From Zobellia uliginosa (GTDB lineage: Bacteria; Bacteroidota; Bacteroidia; Flavobacteriales; Flavobacteriaceae), in NCBI RefSeq assembly GCF_900156625.1, contig NZ_FTOB01000010.1, positions 23,900-87,899 on the forward strand: a DNA stretch of 64,000 bases, given 5' to 3'. Positions 42,659 through 52,169 of this stretch are shown here, piece after piece. A program made the translations under genes and the position numbers. Each line of letters opens with the position of its first letter. The stretch's first letter is position 1. The notes beneath the pieces were generated by a model. That model was not told the origin of the DNA and did no database searches. It saw only the letters and a program-made list of their open reading frames with translations.

Positions 42659-44764
42659 CTATCGTACAAAGGCATTGGCCATTCCTCCATCTACATTAAT
42701 GATGTTTCCGGTGCTTTTGTTCAAGACCGCGACCAGGGCGAATACCCCATTGGCGATGTCGGCCGGATAAATAATTTGGTTCAACAGGTTTCTTTTGGCA
42801 TAGTGTGCGGGGAGTTCTTCAACGCTAATACCATAGGCTTTGGCCCGACCTTCGGCCCAGTCGCCTTCCCATATTTTGCTACCTACGATGACCCCGTCAG
42901 GGTTGACCGTATTTACACGTATTTGGTCACTGCCCAACTCGGCGGCCAAAAGGCGTGCCATGTGTTGTTGTGCGGCCTTTGAAGTGCCGTAGGCTACATT
43001 GTTGGGGCCTGAAACCAATCCGTTTTTACTGGCAATACTTATAAAGTCGCCACCTAGGTTTTGTTTGCGCATAATGGCTACCGCTTTTTTGGCGAGTTCA
43101 AACTGGCCTTTTACCAAAACATTCTGAAGAATGTCCCAATCTTTTTCAGTGGTTTCCTCCAAGGGTTTTGAAATGGCGAGTCCGGCACTGTGTACCACAA
43201 TATCGACGCCCCCGAAATCAAGACAGGCTTTTTTAAAGGCATTTTCTATGGAGTCGGATTTGGTAACATCGCAGACGGCATAGCTGGCCGTATCCCTACC
43301 GTAAGTTTGAAGGGCTTCCCGTAAGCGATCTTCCGCAATATCGGTAAGTACCACATTGGCACCTTCCTCGGCGAGTTTATCGGCAATGGCCTTGCCTATA
43401 CCGCCACCGCCACCCGTTACCAAGGCTACTTTTCTCGACAGTGGTTTTTCCTTGGGCATGCGCTGTAGTTTGGCTTCTTCCAAGAGCCAATATTCAATAT
43501 CGAAAGCCTCTTGTCGAGGTAGCGAGGTGTATGATGTTATGGCTTCTGCGCCCCGCATTACATTTATGGCGTTGACGTAAAATTCATTGGCCACCCGTGT
43601 GGTCTGTTTGTTCTTGGCAAAACTGAACATTCCCACTCCGGGTAAGATGATTATAACCGGACTGGCATCGCGCATGGCCGGGCTATTGGCCCTTTTATGG
43701 GTGTTGTAGTAATCGGCGTATTCTTTCTTGTACTGTTCAAAGGCAGGTTTTAGTTGCTTAAGGACGGCATCGGTATCGGTAAAATCGGCATTGGCGTCAA
43801 TGTCAAGGACCAAGGGTTGTATTTTGGTTCTCAGAAAATGGTCGGGACAAGAAGTGCCCATAGGGGCCAAACGTTCTAGGTCATTGCTGTTGATGAACTC
43901 AAGTACGACATCGCTATCGTTAAAATGTCCGATCATCCTATTCTCCGAAGAGCATAGGCCACGTAGCAAGGGCATGAGCTGGGCGGCTTTTTCGGCCCTT
44001 TCTTTTTCGGGGAGGCTTCCTATTTTCTGTCCGCCAAAAACGCTTCCTTTTTCCTGTATTTTTTTTTCAATATATGCGGAGGCCATTTCAATGACCTCTA
44101 AACTGTTCATGTACGATTCGTAAGACGTATCGCCCCAAGTGAAGAGACCGTGGCTCCCTAAAACGATACCGCGAATACCGGGGTTGTCGGCAAGACATTT
44201 TTCCAATTGAAGTCCTAAATCGAAACCGGGCCTTTGCCAAGGAACCCAGCCCATGGTATCTCCCCAAATCTCTTTGGTCACTTTTTCACTGTCTTTTGCC
44301 GCAGCCACGGCAATAAGCGCATCTGGATGTAAATGGTCTATATGTTTAAAGGGGAGCAAGCCATGCAAGGGGGTGTCAATGGAGGGGGCTTTGCTATCTA
44401 GGTCGTAGATGCAATGGTTAAAAAGGCCTACCATGCGATCTTCGTCCTCAAGGCCGCCATATACGTCTTTTAAATTTCTGAGTCGCTCGGTGTACAAGCC
44501 TGCAATTCCGGCCTTGGTCAAGGTGCCTATGTCCCCTCCCGAACCCTTGATCCACATGACCTCTACTTCCTCATTGGTAAGCGGGTCTTTCTCTATGGTC
44601 TTGCAGCTAGTGTTTCCGCCGCCATAATTGGTGATCCTGAGGTCAGCTCCAAGAATATTGGAACGGTACAAGAAGAGCGCAACTTGATCGTCTCCCAATT
44701 GGGCCGCTTTTTTATCGTCCCACAGATAATCTACATATTTGAATTGCTTAACCGAGTCGTTCAT
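42659..44764 (-). CDS. Fused rhamnulose-1-phosphate aldolase / lactaldehyde dehydrogenase (RhaD-SDR)
   Basis: A 701-residue fusion. Residues about 1-430 form a class II aldolase with zinc ligands in NHCIYDLD / LHGLLPFKHIDHLHPD and a GSHGLFTWG motif. Residues about 440-701 form a short-chain dehydrogenase with TGGGGGIGKAIA and the YGTSKAAQQ catalytic Tyr/Lys. The first cuts rhamnulose-1-phosphate (or a similar 6-deoxyketose phosphate) to DHAP and L-lactaldehyde; the second oxidises lactaldehyde to L-lactate. Such fusions are common in Bacteroidetes and alphaproteobacteria. It leads the operon and starts about 22 nt downstream of the predicted transcription start. Confidence 0.9.
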   Translation of the reverse strand: MNDSVKQFKYVDYLWDDKKAAQLGDDQVALFLYRSNILGADLRITNYGGGNTSCKTIEKDPLTNEEVEVMWIKGSGGDIGTLTKAGIAGLYTERLRNLKDVYGGLEDEDRMVGLFNHCIYDLDSKAPSIDTPLHGLLPFKHIDHLHPDALIAVAAAKDSEKVTKEIWGDTMGWVPWQRPGFDLGLQLEKCLADNPGIRGIVLGSHGLFTWGDTSYESYMNSLEVIEMASAYIEKKIQEKGSVFGGQKIGSLPEKERAEKAAQLMPLLRGLCSSENRMIGHFNDSDVVLEFINSNDLERLAPMGTSCPDHFLRTKIQPLVLDIDANADFTDTDAVLKQLKPAFEQYKKEYADYYNTHKRANSPAMRDASPVIIILPGVGMFSFAKNKQTTRVANEFYVNAINVMRGAEAITSYTSLPRQEAFDIEYWLLEEAKLQRMPKEKPLSRKVALVTGGGGGIGKAIADKLAEEGANVVLTDIAEDRLREALQTYGRDTASYAVCDVTKSDSIENAFKKACLDFGGVDIVVHSAGLAISKPLEETTEKDWDILQNVLVKGQFELAKKAVAIMRKQNLGGDFISIASKNGLVSGPNNVAYGTSKAAQQHMARLLAAELGSDQIRVNTVNPDGVIVGSKIWEGDWAEGRAKAYGISVEELPAHYAKRNLLNQIIYPADIANGVFALVAVLNKSTGNIINVDGGMANAFVR

Positions 44765-44791
44765 TCTTTATGGTGTTTTTTTTAGTTGAGG

Positions 44792-44836
44792 CTAAAGTAA
44801 AACAGTGTTACCGTGTTTCTATCCTGTACTGTACCG
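44792..44836 (-). promoter_or_regulatory. Promoter and GntR-type operator of the deoxysugar operon (site 1)
   Basis: Minus strand: operator CGGTACAGTACAGGATAG (44819-44836), 19 bp, then the -7 candidate TACTTTAG (44792-44799). The promoter-proximal end of the operator falls exactly where a -33 element would lie. A matching site precedes the 46-kb operon. The divergent gene for GntR starts 120 bp away on the other strand; no clear -7 box was found for it within 44837-44958. Confidence 0.7.
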
Positions 44837-44958
44837 TAGTGAGACATTTTATTTTGTACGGATCGTAAGGTGTACGCTTTTACAATTTGTAAAACTCAAA
44901 TTCTTTTATTCTATATTTTTTTTTGAACTTCACCAAGATTTTATAATGTCCCTTTAAG

Positions 44959-46005
44959 ATGGAAATGTTTAAACACATACAGATAGACGAACAATCGAGA
45001 ATACCTAAATATAGGCAAATTGTCGATTCCATTATACATAACATCTCCACGGGCAAGCTGAAAATAGATGAGAAAATACCCTCTATAAATAGTTTTAGTG
45101 AAGAATATTTGCTTTCGAGGGATACGGTCGAGAAGGCGTACAACATTCTTAAAGAGCGAAAGATAATCTCGTCGATTCGCGGGAAGGGCTATTATGTTAC
45201 CAGGACCCAATTGATTTCAAAGGTCAACATCTTGTTCTTGATCAATAAGTTGAGTACTTACAAGATGCAGATTTACAATTCGTTTATCAATAGTATAGGG
45301 GCCAATTCCCATACGGACCTCCATATTTACCATTGCGATGATTCGCTCTTTCTGAACCTGTTGGATAAGAACATGAGGGCATACGATTACTATGTGATCA
45401 TGCCACACTTCAAGTCCGATGATTTAAAGCACTTGAGTTTTACCGATGAAGCGGTCAAGGCCATTAACACCATACCTGATGACAAGCTCGTTATTATGGA
45501 CAATAACAAGTTGCGGATAAAGGGCAATTGTATCGAGGTGTATCAAGATTTCGAAAACGATATCTATAATGCGTTAAAGGACGGACTTCATAAAATAAAA
45601 AAGTACCAAAAACTTGTATTGGTCTTTCCCGAAAATTCAATGCACCCTTATCCCCGGCGCATTCTACACGGTTTCCGGAAGTTCTGCGCCGAATTTTCCA
45701 TAGCCTTTGAAGTTTTAGGCGAAATATATGATGATATCATCCTAAAAAAAGGAGACCTCTTTATTACCATAGAGGAAGCCGACCTTGTTAATCTCGTCAA
45801 TCAGATTCGAGATAAGGAATTTGCCCTAGGCGAAGATATCGGGGTCATCTCATATAATGATACACCCTTGAAGGAGCTTTTGGGTATTACGGTTATTTCT
45901 ACCGATTTTAAGATGATGGGGCAGACGGCCGCCCAGATGATATTGAATAAGAAAAAAGGAAAGGTCAAGAATCCCTTTAACTTTATAGATAGGGAATCGG
46001 TATAG
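44959..46005 (+). CDS. GntR family regulator with a LacI-type sensor domain
   Basis: A 348-residue regulator: a GntR winged helix-turn-helix at the N-terminus (about 10-80; IPKYRQIVDSIIHNISTGKLK and LLSRDTVEKAYNILKERKIISSIRGKGYYV), then a periplasmic-binding-protein-like sensor (about 85-345; VLVFPENSMHPYPRRILHGF, IGVISYNDTPLKEL). In Bacteroidetes such proteins are sugar-responsive regulators. It is divergent from the aldolase operon and sits between the two copies of an 18-bp motif, so it is the obvious candidate to bind both. Whether it acts as repressor or activator is not decided by the sequence. Confidence 0.85.
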   Translation: MEMFKHIQIDEQSRIPKYRQIVDSIIHNISTGKLKIDEKIPSINSFSEEYLLSRDTVEKAYNILKERKIISSIRGKGYYVTRTQLISKVNILFLINKLSTYKMQIYNSFINSIGANSHTDLHIYHCDDSLFLNLLDKNMRAYDYYVIMPHFKSDDLKHLSFTDEAVKAINTIPDDKLVIMDNNKLRIKGNCIEVYQDFENDIYNALKDGLHKIKKYQKLVLVFPENSMHPYPRRILHGFRKFCAEFSIAFEVLGEIYDDIILKKGDLFITIEEADLVNLVNQIRDKEFALGEDIGVISYNDTPLKELLGITVISTDFKMMGQTAAQMILNKKKGKVKNPFNFIDRESV

Positions 46006-46056
46006 GCCCGTATTCGTTTTTATGTTTTGGTCAGATTGAAACGAATCTATCCCATG

Positions 46057-46101
46057 CAGTACACTACAGGATAGTAAAGAAAAAATGCTTCATTAGTTTT
46101 A
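46057..46101 (+). promoter_or_regulatory. Promoter and GntR-type operator of the 46-kb operon (site 2)
   Basis: Plus strand: operator CAGTACACTACAGGATAG (46057-46074), 19 bp, then -7 candidate TAGTTTTA (46094-46101). The operator matches site 1 at 16 of 18 positions, in the same orientation and at the same distance to its -7 candidate. It gives a leader of about 118 nt before the start at 46225. Confidence 0.68.
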
Positions 46102-46224
46102 GGCTCGTAGAAGTGTAGTATTGCCGTGGTAAAGCCAAGGCGTAGCACATTTATACTAACTTAGAAGAAGATATGGATCGGCACAGGGCCGATTATCCCC
46201 TCTTTAGAAACAAAAACTAAGCAT

Positions 46225-48915
46225 ATGACCGTAAAAACACTGAAAACCGACATCTCTTTTCTTTTCGTCTGTTGTGTTTTGCTATTGATATCATCGTGTT
46301 CTTCTGATGCGAAAAAGGCTAGTGTTGATCCTGGTGCTGAAAATCCGAAAATCGCAAAGTTAAAATTGCAATCGGGTTTCGCCGCGGAGCATTTATATAG
46401 TCCGGGAGACAATGATATGGGAAGTTGGGTGGCCATGACCTTTGACAACAAAGGGCGGCTCATTACTTCAGACCAATACGGAGCCCTGTACCGTATGGAA
46501 ATCTCACCGATAGGGTCCGATAATCTCTTGCCCGAAATCGAAAAATTGAAGATCCAAACCGGTGAACAGGTGGCCGATTCCATCATACAGATGGGCTACG
46601 CCCAAGGCTTGTTGTACGCGTTTAATAGCCTGTATGTTATGGTCAATCACAGGGGGAACGATGAGTTTGAAAAGACCAGTGGTCTCTATAGGTTACAAGA
46701 TACCGACAGTGATGATCAATACGATAAAATAACCCTTTTGAAATCCCTAAAGGGAGCTGGGGAGCACGGCCCTCATAGTATCGTGCTTTCCCCTGATGGA
46801 AAATCACTTTACGTAATTGCGGGCAACCATACCGATTTGCCGGAACTGGATGGATACCGCCTTCCGAATAATTGGAAAGACGACAACCTTTTTCCACAGA
46901 TTAAAGATCCACGCGGACATGCCAATGACCGTGGGGCGCCAGGAGGATGGGTGGCCAATCTTGATCCCGAAGGAAAGCGATGGGAATTGGTGGCTTCCGG
47001 TTTTCGTAACCCCTTCGATTTGGCGTTCAATGATTTAGGGGATATGTTTGTTTATGACTCGGATATGGAATGGGATCTCGGTATGCCGTGGTATCGCCCA
47101 ACACGCATCTGCCATGTGAGTAGCGGGGCCGAGTTCGGATGGCGAACGGGTAATGGAAAGTGGTCGGCCGCTTATCCTGATAATTTACCTCCGGTGCTGA
47201 ATATTGGTCAGGGCTCACCAACCAATGTCGTATACGGAAAGGGCGCTAAATTCCCTTCAAAATATCAAAATAGTGTTTTTGCTTTCGATTGGAGCTTCGG
47301 TATTATCTATGCGATAGAAATGGAACAAAAGGGCGCTTCGTACATCGGAAAGAAAGAGGAGTTTTTATCGGGAATTCCACTTCCCTTGACCGATGGGGTC
47401 ATAGGTCCTGACGGTGCCATGTATTTTATGACCGGAGGAAGACGATTGGAATCGGATCTGTATCGCGTTTATTATAAAGACCAAGAATCTATTGATGCTT
47501 CGGATATTGTTTTGGAAGATACCAAGGAAAACAAGATCCGCAAAGAGCTCGAAACCTTTCATGGGGAAGCAAGGAAAGGGGCCTTGGCCTTCGCTTGGCC
47601 TTACCTGAACAGTAAGGATCGCTTTGTTCAATATGCCGCCCGTATTGCAGTAGAACACCAACCTGTTGCCACTTGGCGGGAAATGGTCTTTAAGGAGACG
47701 GATGCGATTCGAAAAATACAGGGTGCGGTAGCTTTGGCCAGACAGGGCGACGTAAGTCAACGCGATCGTATATTGAACTCCTTGGTCAATATAGACTACG
47801 TGAGTCTTTCTGGGCAAGATCAAGTAGATTTGGTACGTGCCATTGAACTAACCTTGTCGCGCTTCGGAAAGCCGAATGCCGATATCAAAAGAAATATCAG
47901 TACGTATCTTTCGCCTCATTACCCGGCCGACACCGATGTGCTGAACCAGTTGTTGAGCAAGACCCTGGTGTACGTAGATGATCCTTCGGTAGTTTCGAAA
48001 ACATTGAGGTTGCTAGCGTCTGAAGAAGGGGAGAACGCCTCCGTTATGGCCAATACGGCTACCGATGCGGCGGACTTGATCTTGAGAAACCCCCAGTACG
48101 GAATGGATATAGCCGAAACCCTAAAAAATATGCCCTTGGCGCAACATACCTATTACGGTTTGGTGCTTCAGGATGCTACGACCGGGTGGACGCCCCAACT
48201 AAGGGAAAAGTATTTCAAGTGGTTTTATAAGGCCTTTTCGTTCAAAGCGGGCCGTAGCTATATCGGTTTTATCGATAAGGCTCGGAAAAAGGCACTGACC
48301 CATGTAGCGGATAGTAAAAGGGAGTTTTACAACCAAATGTCTGGTGATTCTTTGCTTAGCAAGTCGGGGAACTCTTTGGCTTCAAGTGCCGTACAACCTA
48401 AAGGTCCGGGCAAGAGATGGAAAGAAGAAGATATCGCCCCCCTGTTGGTCGATGGTTTGCATAATAGGAATTTTGAAACGGGAAGGAATATGTTCTTGGC
48501 CACCAATTGTATCACCTGTCACAGTATGCGTGGTGAAGGTCAGAATATCGGCCCTGATTTGACGCAGGTCGGAACCCGATTTTCTCCCGAAGATATCCTA
48601 AGGGCTATTATAGAGCCTAGTGATGTGATTTCAGACCAATACAATACAACCGTTTTCTCTTTAAAAGATGGCAACTCGATTGTGGGGAGATTGATCAGTG
48701 AGGAAGGGGCCGATTACAAGGTATCCCAAAATCCGTATGCGCCCGAAATTATCAGGAGCATACCCAAAAACGAGGTGACCGATATGAAAATGTCTTCGGT
48801 TTCCTTGATGCCACCGGGCAGTATTAACCGTTTGAGCGATGATGAGGTAAAGGATTTACTGGCGTATCTTATCTCGGGTGGGGATGCTAAAAACGAGGTT
48901 TTTTCCAAAGAATAA
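46225..48915 (+). CDS. Lipoprotein beta-propeller c-type cytochrome ('PVC-type heme-binding' dehydrogenase)
   Basis: An 896-residue lipoprotein (LLLISSCS). The N-terminal half (about 50-430) is a beta-propeller dehydrogenase-like domain (PHSIVLSPDGKSLYVIAGNHTDLP; ASGFRNPFDLAFN), a middle HEAT-like helical region (about 440-720) follows, and a C-terminal cytochrome c domain carries the heme site NCITCH (Cys762, Cys765, His766), with Met of LMPPG as probable axial ligand. It would act in the periplasm as an electron-accepting dehydrogenase for sugars or glycosides. First gene of an eight-gene operon with a 3-keto-glycoside-like enzyme set. Confidence 0.82.
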   Translation: MTVKTLKTDISFLFVCCVLLLISSCSSDAKKASVDPGAENPKIAKLKLQSGFAAEHLYSPGDNDMGSWVAMTFDNKGRLITSDQYGALYRMEISPIGSDNLLPEIEKLKIQTGEQVADSIIQMGYAQGLLYAFNSLYVMVNHRGNDEFEKTSGLYRLQDTDSDDQYDKITLLKSLKGAGEHGPHSIVLSPDGKSLYVIAGNHTDLPELDGYRLPNNWKDDNLFPQIKDPRGHANDRGAPGGWVANLDPEGKRWELVASGFRNPFDLAFNDLGDMFVYDSDMEWDLGMPWYRPTRICHVSSGAEFGWRTGNGKWSAAYPDNLPPVLNIGQGSPTNVVYGKGAKFPSKYQNSVFAFDWSFGIIYAIEMEQKGASYIGKKEEFLSGIPLPLTDGVIGPDGAMYFMTGGRRLESDLYRVYYKDQESIDASDIVLEDTKENKIRKELETFHGEARKGALAFAWPYLNSKDRFVQYAARIAVEHQPVATWREMVFKETDAIRKIQGAVALARQGDVSQRDRILNSLVNIDYVSLSGQDQVDLVRAIELTLSRFGKPNADIKRNISTYLSPHYPADTDVLNQLLSKTLVYVDDPSVVSKTLRLLASEEGENASVMANTATDAADLILRNPQYGMDIAETLKNMPLAQHTYYGLVLQDATTGWTPQLREKYFKWFYKAFSFKAGRSYIGFIDKARKKALTHVADSKREFYNQMSGDSLLSKSGNSLASSAVQPKGPGKRWKEEDIAPLLVDGLHNRNFETGRNMFLATNCITCHSMRGEGQNIGPDLTQVGTRFSPEDILRAIIEPSDVISDQYNTTVFSLKDGNSIVGRLISEEGADYKVSQNPYAPEIIRSIPKNEVTDMKMSSVSLMPPGSINRLSDDEVKDLLAYLISGGDAKNEVFSKE

Positions 48916-48955
48916 AAAAGATATACAAATCACTATTTCGTAGCGCGAAAAAGAC

Positions 48956-49822
48956 ATGCAAAATTCAGTTCTTGTAAAATATAAGAAGTCCGCTCAGGCC
49001 GTGATATTGAAAAGGAAGCAGGCCCTATGGGCGTCCTTTGCGCAGAGTCGAACGCTTGTTGCTGCGCTGATGTCCGCGGTTTGTATAGGGCAGTTCGGAT
49101 GTAAGGAAGTGCGTGGTTCGGGTGATGCCGCTATCGAAAAGGAAGAGGATGGCTTCGTTGAAATTTTCAATGGATCGAATTTGGAAGGATGGGAAGGCAA
49201 TCCGACGTATTGGAGGGTGGAAGATGGAAACCTGGTCGGAGAGGTAAGCCCTGAAACCCCTCTGAAGAAAAACACCTTTGTCATATGGCAAGGAGGGCAA
49301 CCCGACGATTTTGAACTGCGCCTCGACGTAAAGATTACCGAATCGGGAAACAGCGGTATCAATTATAGAAGTGAGCTCTTAGACTCCATACCCTATGCAT
49401 TGCGTGGCTATCAGGCTGATATAGATGGAAAGAACAGGTATACGGGGCAGAACTACGAAGAAAGAAAAAGGACCACTTTGGCCTATAGGGGCGAAAAGGT
49501 ATCGGTCAAGGGGCAAACGGATCACAACACAGCGGTTTTACGCGATAACGTGAAAAGAAATTGCTGGCAGAGTAGGGAAGTGGTCGAGTCTTTAGGTGAT
49601 ACCGATTCGCTAAAAAACACGATACGGATGGAAGATTGGAATCATGTCCGTTTAGTGGTTCAAGGCAATAGGTTGCAACATTATGTAAACGGCATCCTGA
49701 TGAGTGATGTTACCGATAATGATTCCGTCAATCGTAAGATGTCGGGCTATTTGGGTATGCAGGTGCATGTTGGTCCGCCCATGAAAGTAGCCTACAAGAA
49801 TATATTCCTTAAAGAATTATAG
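48956..49822 (+). CDS. DUF1080 lipoprotein (3-keto-disaccharide hydrolase/lyase family)
   Basis: A 288-residue lipoprotein with an unusually long N-region and lipobox IGQFGC (Cys49), then the DUF1080 / 3-keto-disaccharide hydrolase sandwich (about 65-288): FVEIFNGSNLEGWEG, WRVEDGNLVG, DFELRLDVKITESGNSGI and a conserved end. Members of this family cleave glycosides after C3 oxidation, by elimination/hydration, as described in recent work on gut Bacteroides. It follows the cytochrome gene by 40 bp, so oxidation by that protein (or the GMC enzyme further along) and cleavage here could be coupled in the periplasm. Substrate unknown. Confidence 0.83.
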   Translation: MQNSVLVKYKKSAQAVILKRKQALWASFAQSRTLVAALMSAVCIGQFGCKEVRGSGDAAIEKEEDGFVEIFNGSNLEGWEGNPTYWRVEDGNLVGEVSPETPLKKNTFVIWQGGQPDDFELRLDVKITESGNSGINYRSELLDSIPYALRGYQADIDGKNRYTGQNYEERKRTTLAYRGEKVSVKGQTDHNTAVLRDNVKRNCWQSREVVESLGDTDSLKNTIRMEDWNHVRLVVQGNRLQHYVNGILMSDVTDNDSVNRKMSGYLGMQVHVGPPMKVAYKNIFLKEL

Positions 49823-49849
49823 CAAGTATTGAACAAAAATAAAGCAGCA

Positions 49850-50920
49850 ATGTCAGCTCTCGATTATATTCATAACGGCAAGGATAAAATAGGCAATACC
49901 GCCCAAATTGGAGGTATTGAAACTTCTGTGCTCGATAATGGATTGGGACGTGGTAGTCGTATTGCATGGATCAATACGGGAACCGGACTTCGGTACAAGC
50001 TCGTACTTGACCGCGGAATGGACATTGCCGATGCCTTTTACAAGGAACATAGCTTGGCTTGGCTGAGCCATACCGGCGTTGTTCCGCCCGAGCGTTTTTC
50101 CGATAAGGGAATGGGGTGGATCCGCAATTTTGGAGGGGGACTTCTAACTACATGCGGATTATCACATGTGGGCGGACCAGAGGAGGATGAGTATGGGGCT
50201 AGGGGACTTCACGGCCTGATCAGCAATACGCCTGCCGAGATTATATCGATTGACCAACCCGATCCGGCCGCCGGAAAAATGGAAATGAGCATTACCGGTA
50301 TAATTCGAGAAACCCAAGTGTTTGGTCCATCATTGGAGCTGAAACGAACCATTTCGGGCCAATTGGGCGAAGCAAAGATCAGCATTCACGATGAGGTCAT
50401 AAACCGTGGAAACCAAAAGGCGCCGCATATGATTCTGTACCATGTGAATTTTGGTTGGCCCCTGATAGACGAAGGAACGGATTTGTTATGGAAGGGAGAT
50501 TGGCATTCGCCTCCCCCAGATGCTGAAGGGAAAATGTTTAAAGACGGAATAAATTTCCGCAAATGTCCGGTCCCTATGGAAGCACATTCGGGTACGGGTG
50601 AAGACGTGGCCTTTATCGATGTGGAATCCGATGCTTCCGGAAGCGCCAATTGTGGCATCTATAACAAAAAGTTAGGTTTGGCCGTAGCGCTTCGCTTTCC
50701 TAAAGAGCAACTGCCTTGGTTGATCAATTGGCAGCATTGGGGAAAGAAGGAATACGTGACCGCTCTGGAACCAGCTACAAATCCGCCCATAGGCCAGAAA
50801 AGGGCTAGGGAAGAAAATAGCCTGATTTTTTTATCACCGAATGAAAGCAGGAGCTATGCACTGGAATTGGAAGTGCTGGCACCCGAAAAAATAGAATCAT
50901 TTATAACATCCTTTTTATAA
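49850..50920 (+). CDS. DUF4432 family aldose 1-epimerase-like protein
   Basis: This protein of about 356 residues has the galactose-mutarotase-type beta-sandwich: GLGRGSRIAWIN, LVLDRGMDIADAFY, WLSHTGVVPP, NFGGGLLTTCGLSHVGGP and, late on, NFGWPLIDEGTDL. Family members interconvert anomers or bind sugars for enzymes downstream. No signal peptide, so cytoplasmic. The ATG at 49850 (MSALDYIH) is preferred to an in-frame TTG at 49829. It could prepare a keto-sugar for the isomerases of the same operon. Seventeen base pairs separate it from the next gene. Confidence 0.82.
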   Translation: MSALDYIHNGKDKIGNTAQIGGIETSVLDNGLGRGSRIAWINTGTGLRYKLVLDRGMDIADAFYKEHSLAWLSHTGVVPPERFSDKGMGWIRNFGGGLLTTCGLSHVGGPEEDEYGARGLHGLISNTPAEIISIDQPDPAAGKMEMSITGIIRETQVFGPSLELKRTISGQLGEAKISIHDEVINRGNQKAPHMILYHVNFGWPLIDEGTDLLWKGDWHSPPPDAEGKMFKDGINFRKCPVPMEAHSGTGEDVAFIDVESDASGSANCGIYNKKLGLAVALRFPKEQLPWLINWQHWGKKEYVTALEPATNPPIGQKRAREENSLIFLSPNESRSYALELEVLAPEKIESFITSFL

Positions 50921-50937
50921 AATAAACATTGAACAAT

Positions 50938-52149
50938 ATGGCAAATTCATTAGCTGAAAAGGCATTGGAACAAGGACAGGGGATTTTACGATTGGCGCCG
51001 ACATGGGTACCGCGTTCTTTCTGTGTTCCTGGTAGAAGAATAAAATTGCACCCAGACGATTACTACGTCTTAGGAGGTGAACGAGGCGGGATCGACGAAC
51101 GTTGGTTTTCTTCTACGACCCCTGCGGAGAACGGTCCGTTGACGGGTAAGAACGAAGGCCTTAGCCAAGTTGTTCTTGAAGATGGCGGAAAGGAAGTACA
51201 GATTCTTCTCAAAGATGTAGTAGATGAGTTAAAGGGAGCCATTATAGGTGATCGCTTATGGAACGAGTACGGGAGCTGGCCTATGTATTCCAAGTTTTTT
51301 GACAATATGGGCCCCTTGCCACATCACATCCACCACAACGATGAACATGCTGCGAAAATCGGACAAAAAGGAAAGCCCGAAGCCTATTATTTTCCACCTC
51401 AGGTAAACAACCATGGAGGGGATTTTCCATATACCTTCTTCGGAATAACGCCGGGGACCACCAAGGAAGAAATAAAGGAATGTTTGATGAATTTTTCTAA
51501 AGGGGACAATAAAATCACCAATTTTTCGTCAGCGTTCAGGTTAGAGCCCGGAACAGGATGGGATGTGCCACCAGGAATGCTCCATGCGCCGGGAAGCATG
51601 TGTACCTACGAGCCGCAAAAGGCTTCCGATGTATTTGCCATGTATCAATCTTTGGTGAACGAGGCCATTATTCCAGAAGAGTTATTGTGGAACGGAACGC
51701 CAAAAGATAGAATGGGCGATTATGACCAGTTGATGGAAGTTATAGATTGGGAGTTGAACACGGATCCGAATATGTTGGAAACCCGTTTTATGAGACCTGT
51801 TCCCGTAAGACCGCTTGAAGAAATGGAAGCGGAAGGCTATGTCGATAAATGGATCTGCTACCGCTCCGAGGCCTTTAGTGCCAAAGAATTGACGGTCTTG
51901 CCAGGTCAAACGGTTACGATCAAGGATAGCGCATGTTATGGAATGATCATGATGCAAGGGCATGGTACTATGGGGGTGTGGGATATTGAAACGCCATCAC
52001 TGATCCGCTACGGACAATTGACGCACGATGAATATTTTGTTACCGAAAAGGCGGCAAAAGCAGGTGTAACTATTGTAAATCACAGTAAAACCGATCCAAT
52101 TGTCATGTTAAAACACTTTGGACCTAAAAATCCTGACCTTAAATTATAA
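50938..52149 (+). CDS. Cupin-fold protein resembling class I mannose-6-phosphate isomerase
   Basis: A protein of about 403 residues with the metal-binding cupin motif LPHHIHHNDEHA and a second cupin half with HAPGSM and later YGMIMMQGHGTMGVWD. Overall this resembles class I phosphomannose isomerase, but the sequence is divergent and no sugar-phosphate motif is certain, so it may isomerise an unphosphorylated keto-sugar. It is cytoplasmic (no signal peptide). It lies fourth in the operon, between the epimerase and a hairpin-containing gap. I do not recognise a characterised orthologue. Confidence 0.7.
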   Translation: MANSLAEKALEQGQGILRLAPTWVPRSFCVPGRRIKLHPDDYYVLGGERGGIDERWFSSTTPAENGPLTGKNEGLSQVVLEDGGKEVQILLKDVVDELKGAIIGDRLWNEYGSWPMYSKFFDNMGPLPHHIHHNDEHAAKIGQKGKPEAYYFPPQVNNHGGDFPYTFFGITPGTTKEEIKECLMNFSKGDNKITNFSSAFRLEPGTGWDVPPGMLHAPGSMCTYEPQKASDVFAMYQSLVNEAIIPEELLWNGTPKDRMGDYDQLMEVIDWELNTDPNMLETRFMRPVPVRPLEEMEAEGYVDKWICYRSEAFSAKELTVLPGQTVTIKDSACYGMIMMQGHGTMGVWDIETPSLIRYGQLTHDEYFVTEKAAKAGVTIVNHSKTDPIVMLKHFGPKNPDLKL

Positions 52150-52169
52150 ATAAACCGTATTTTAGAGCA

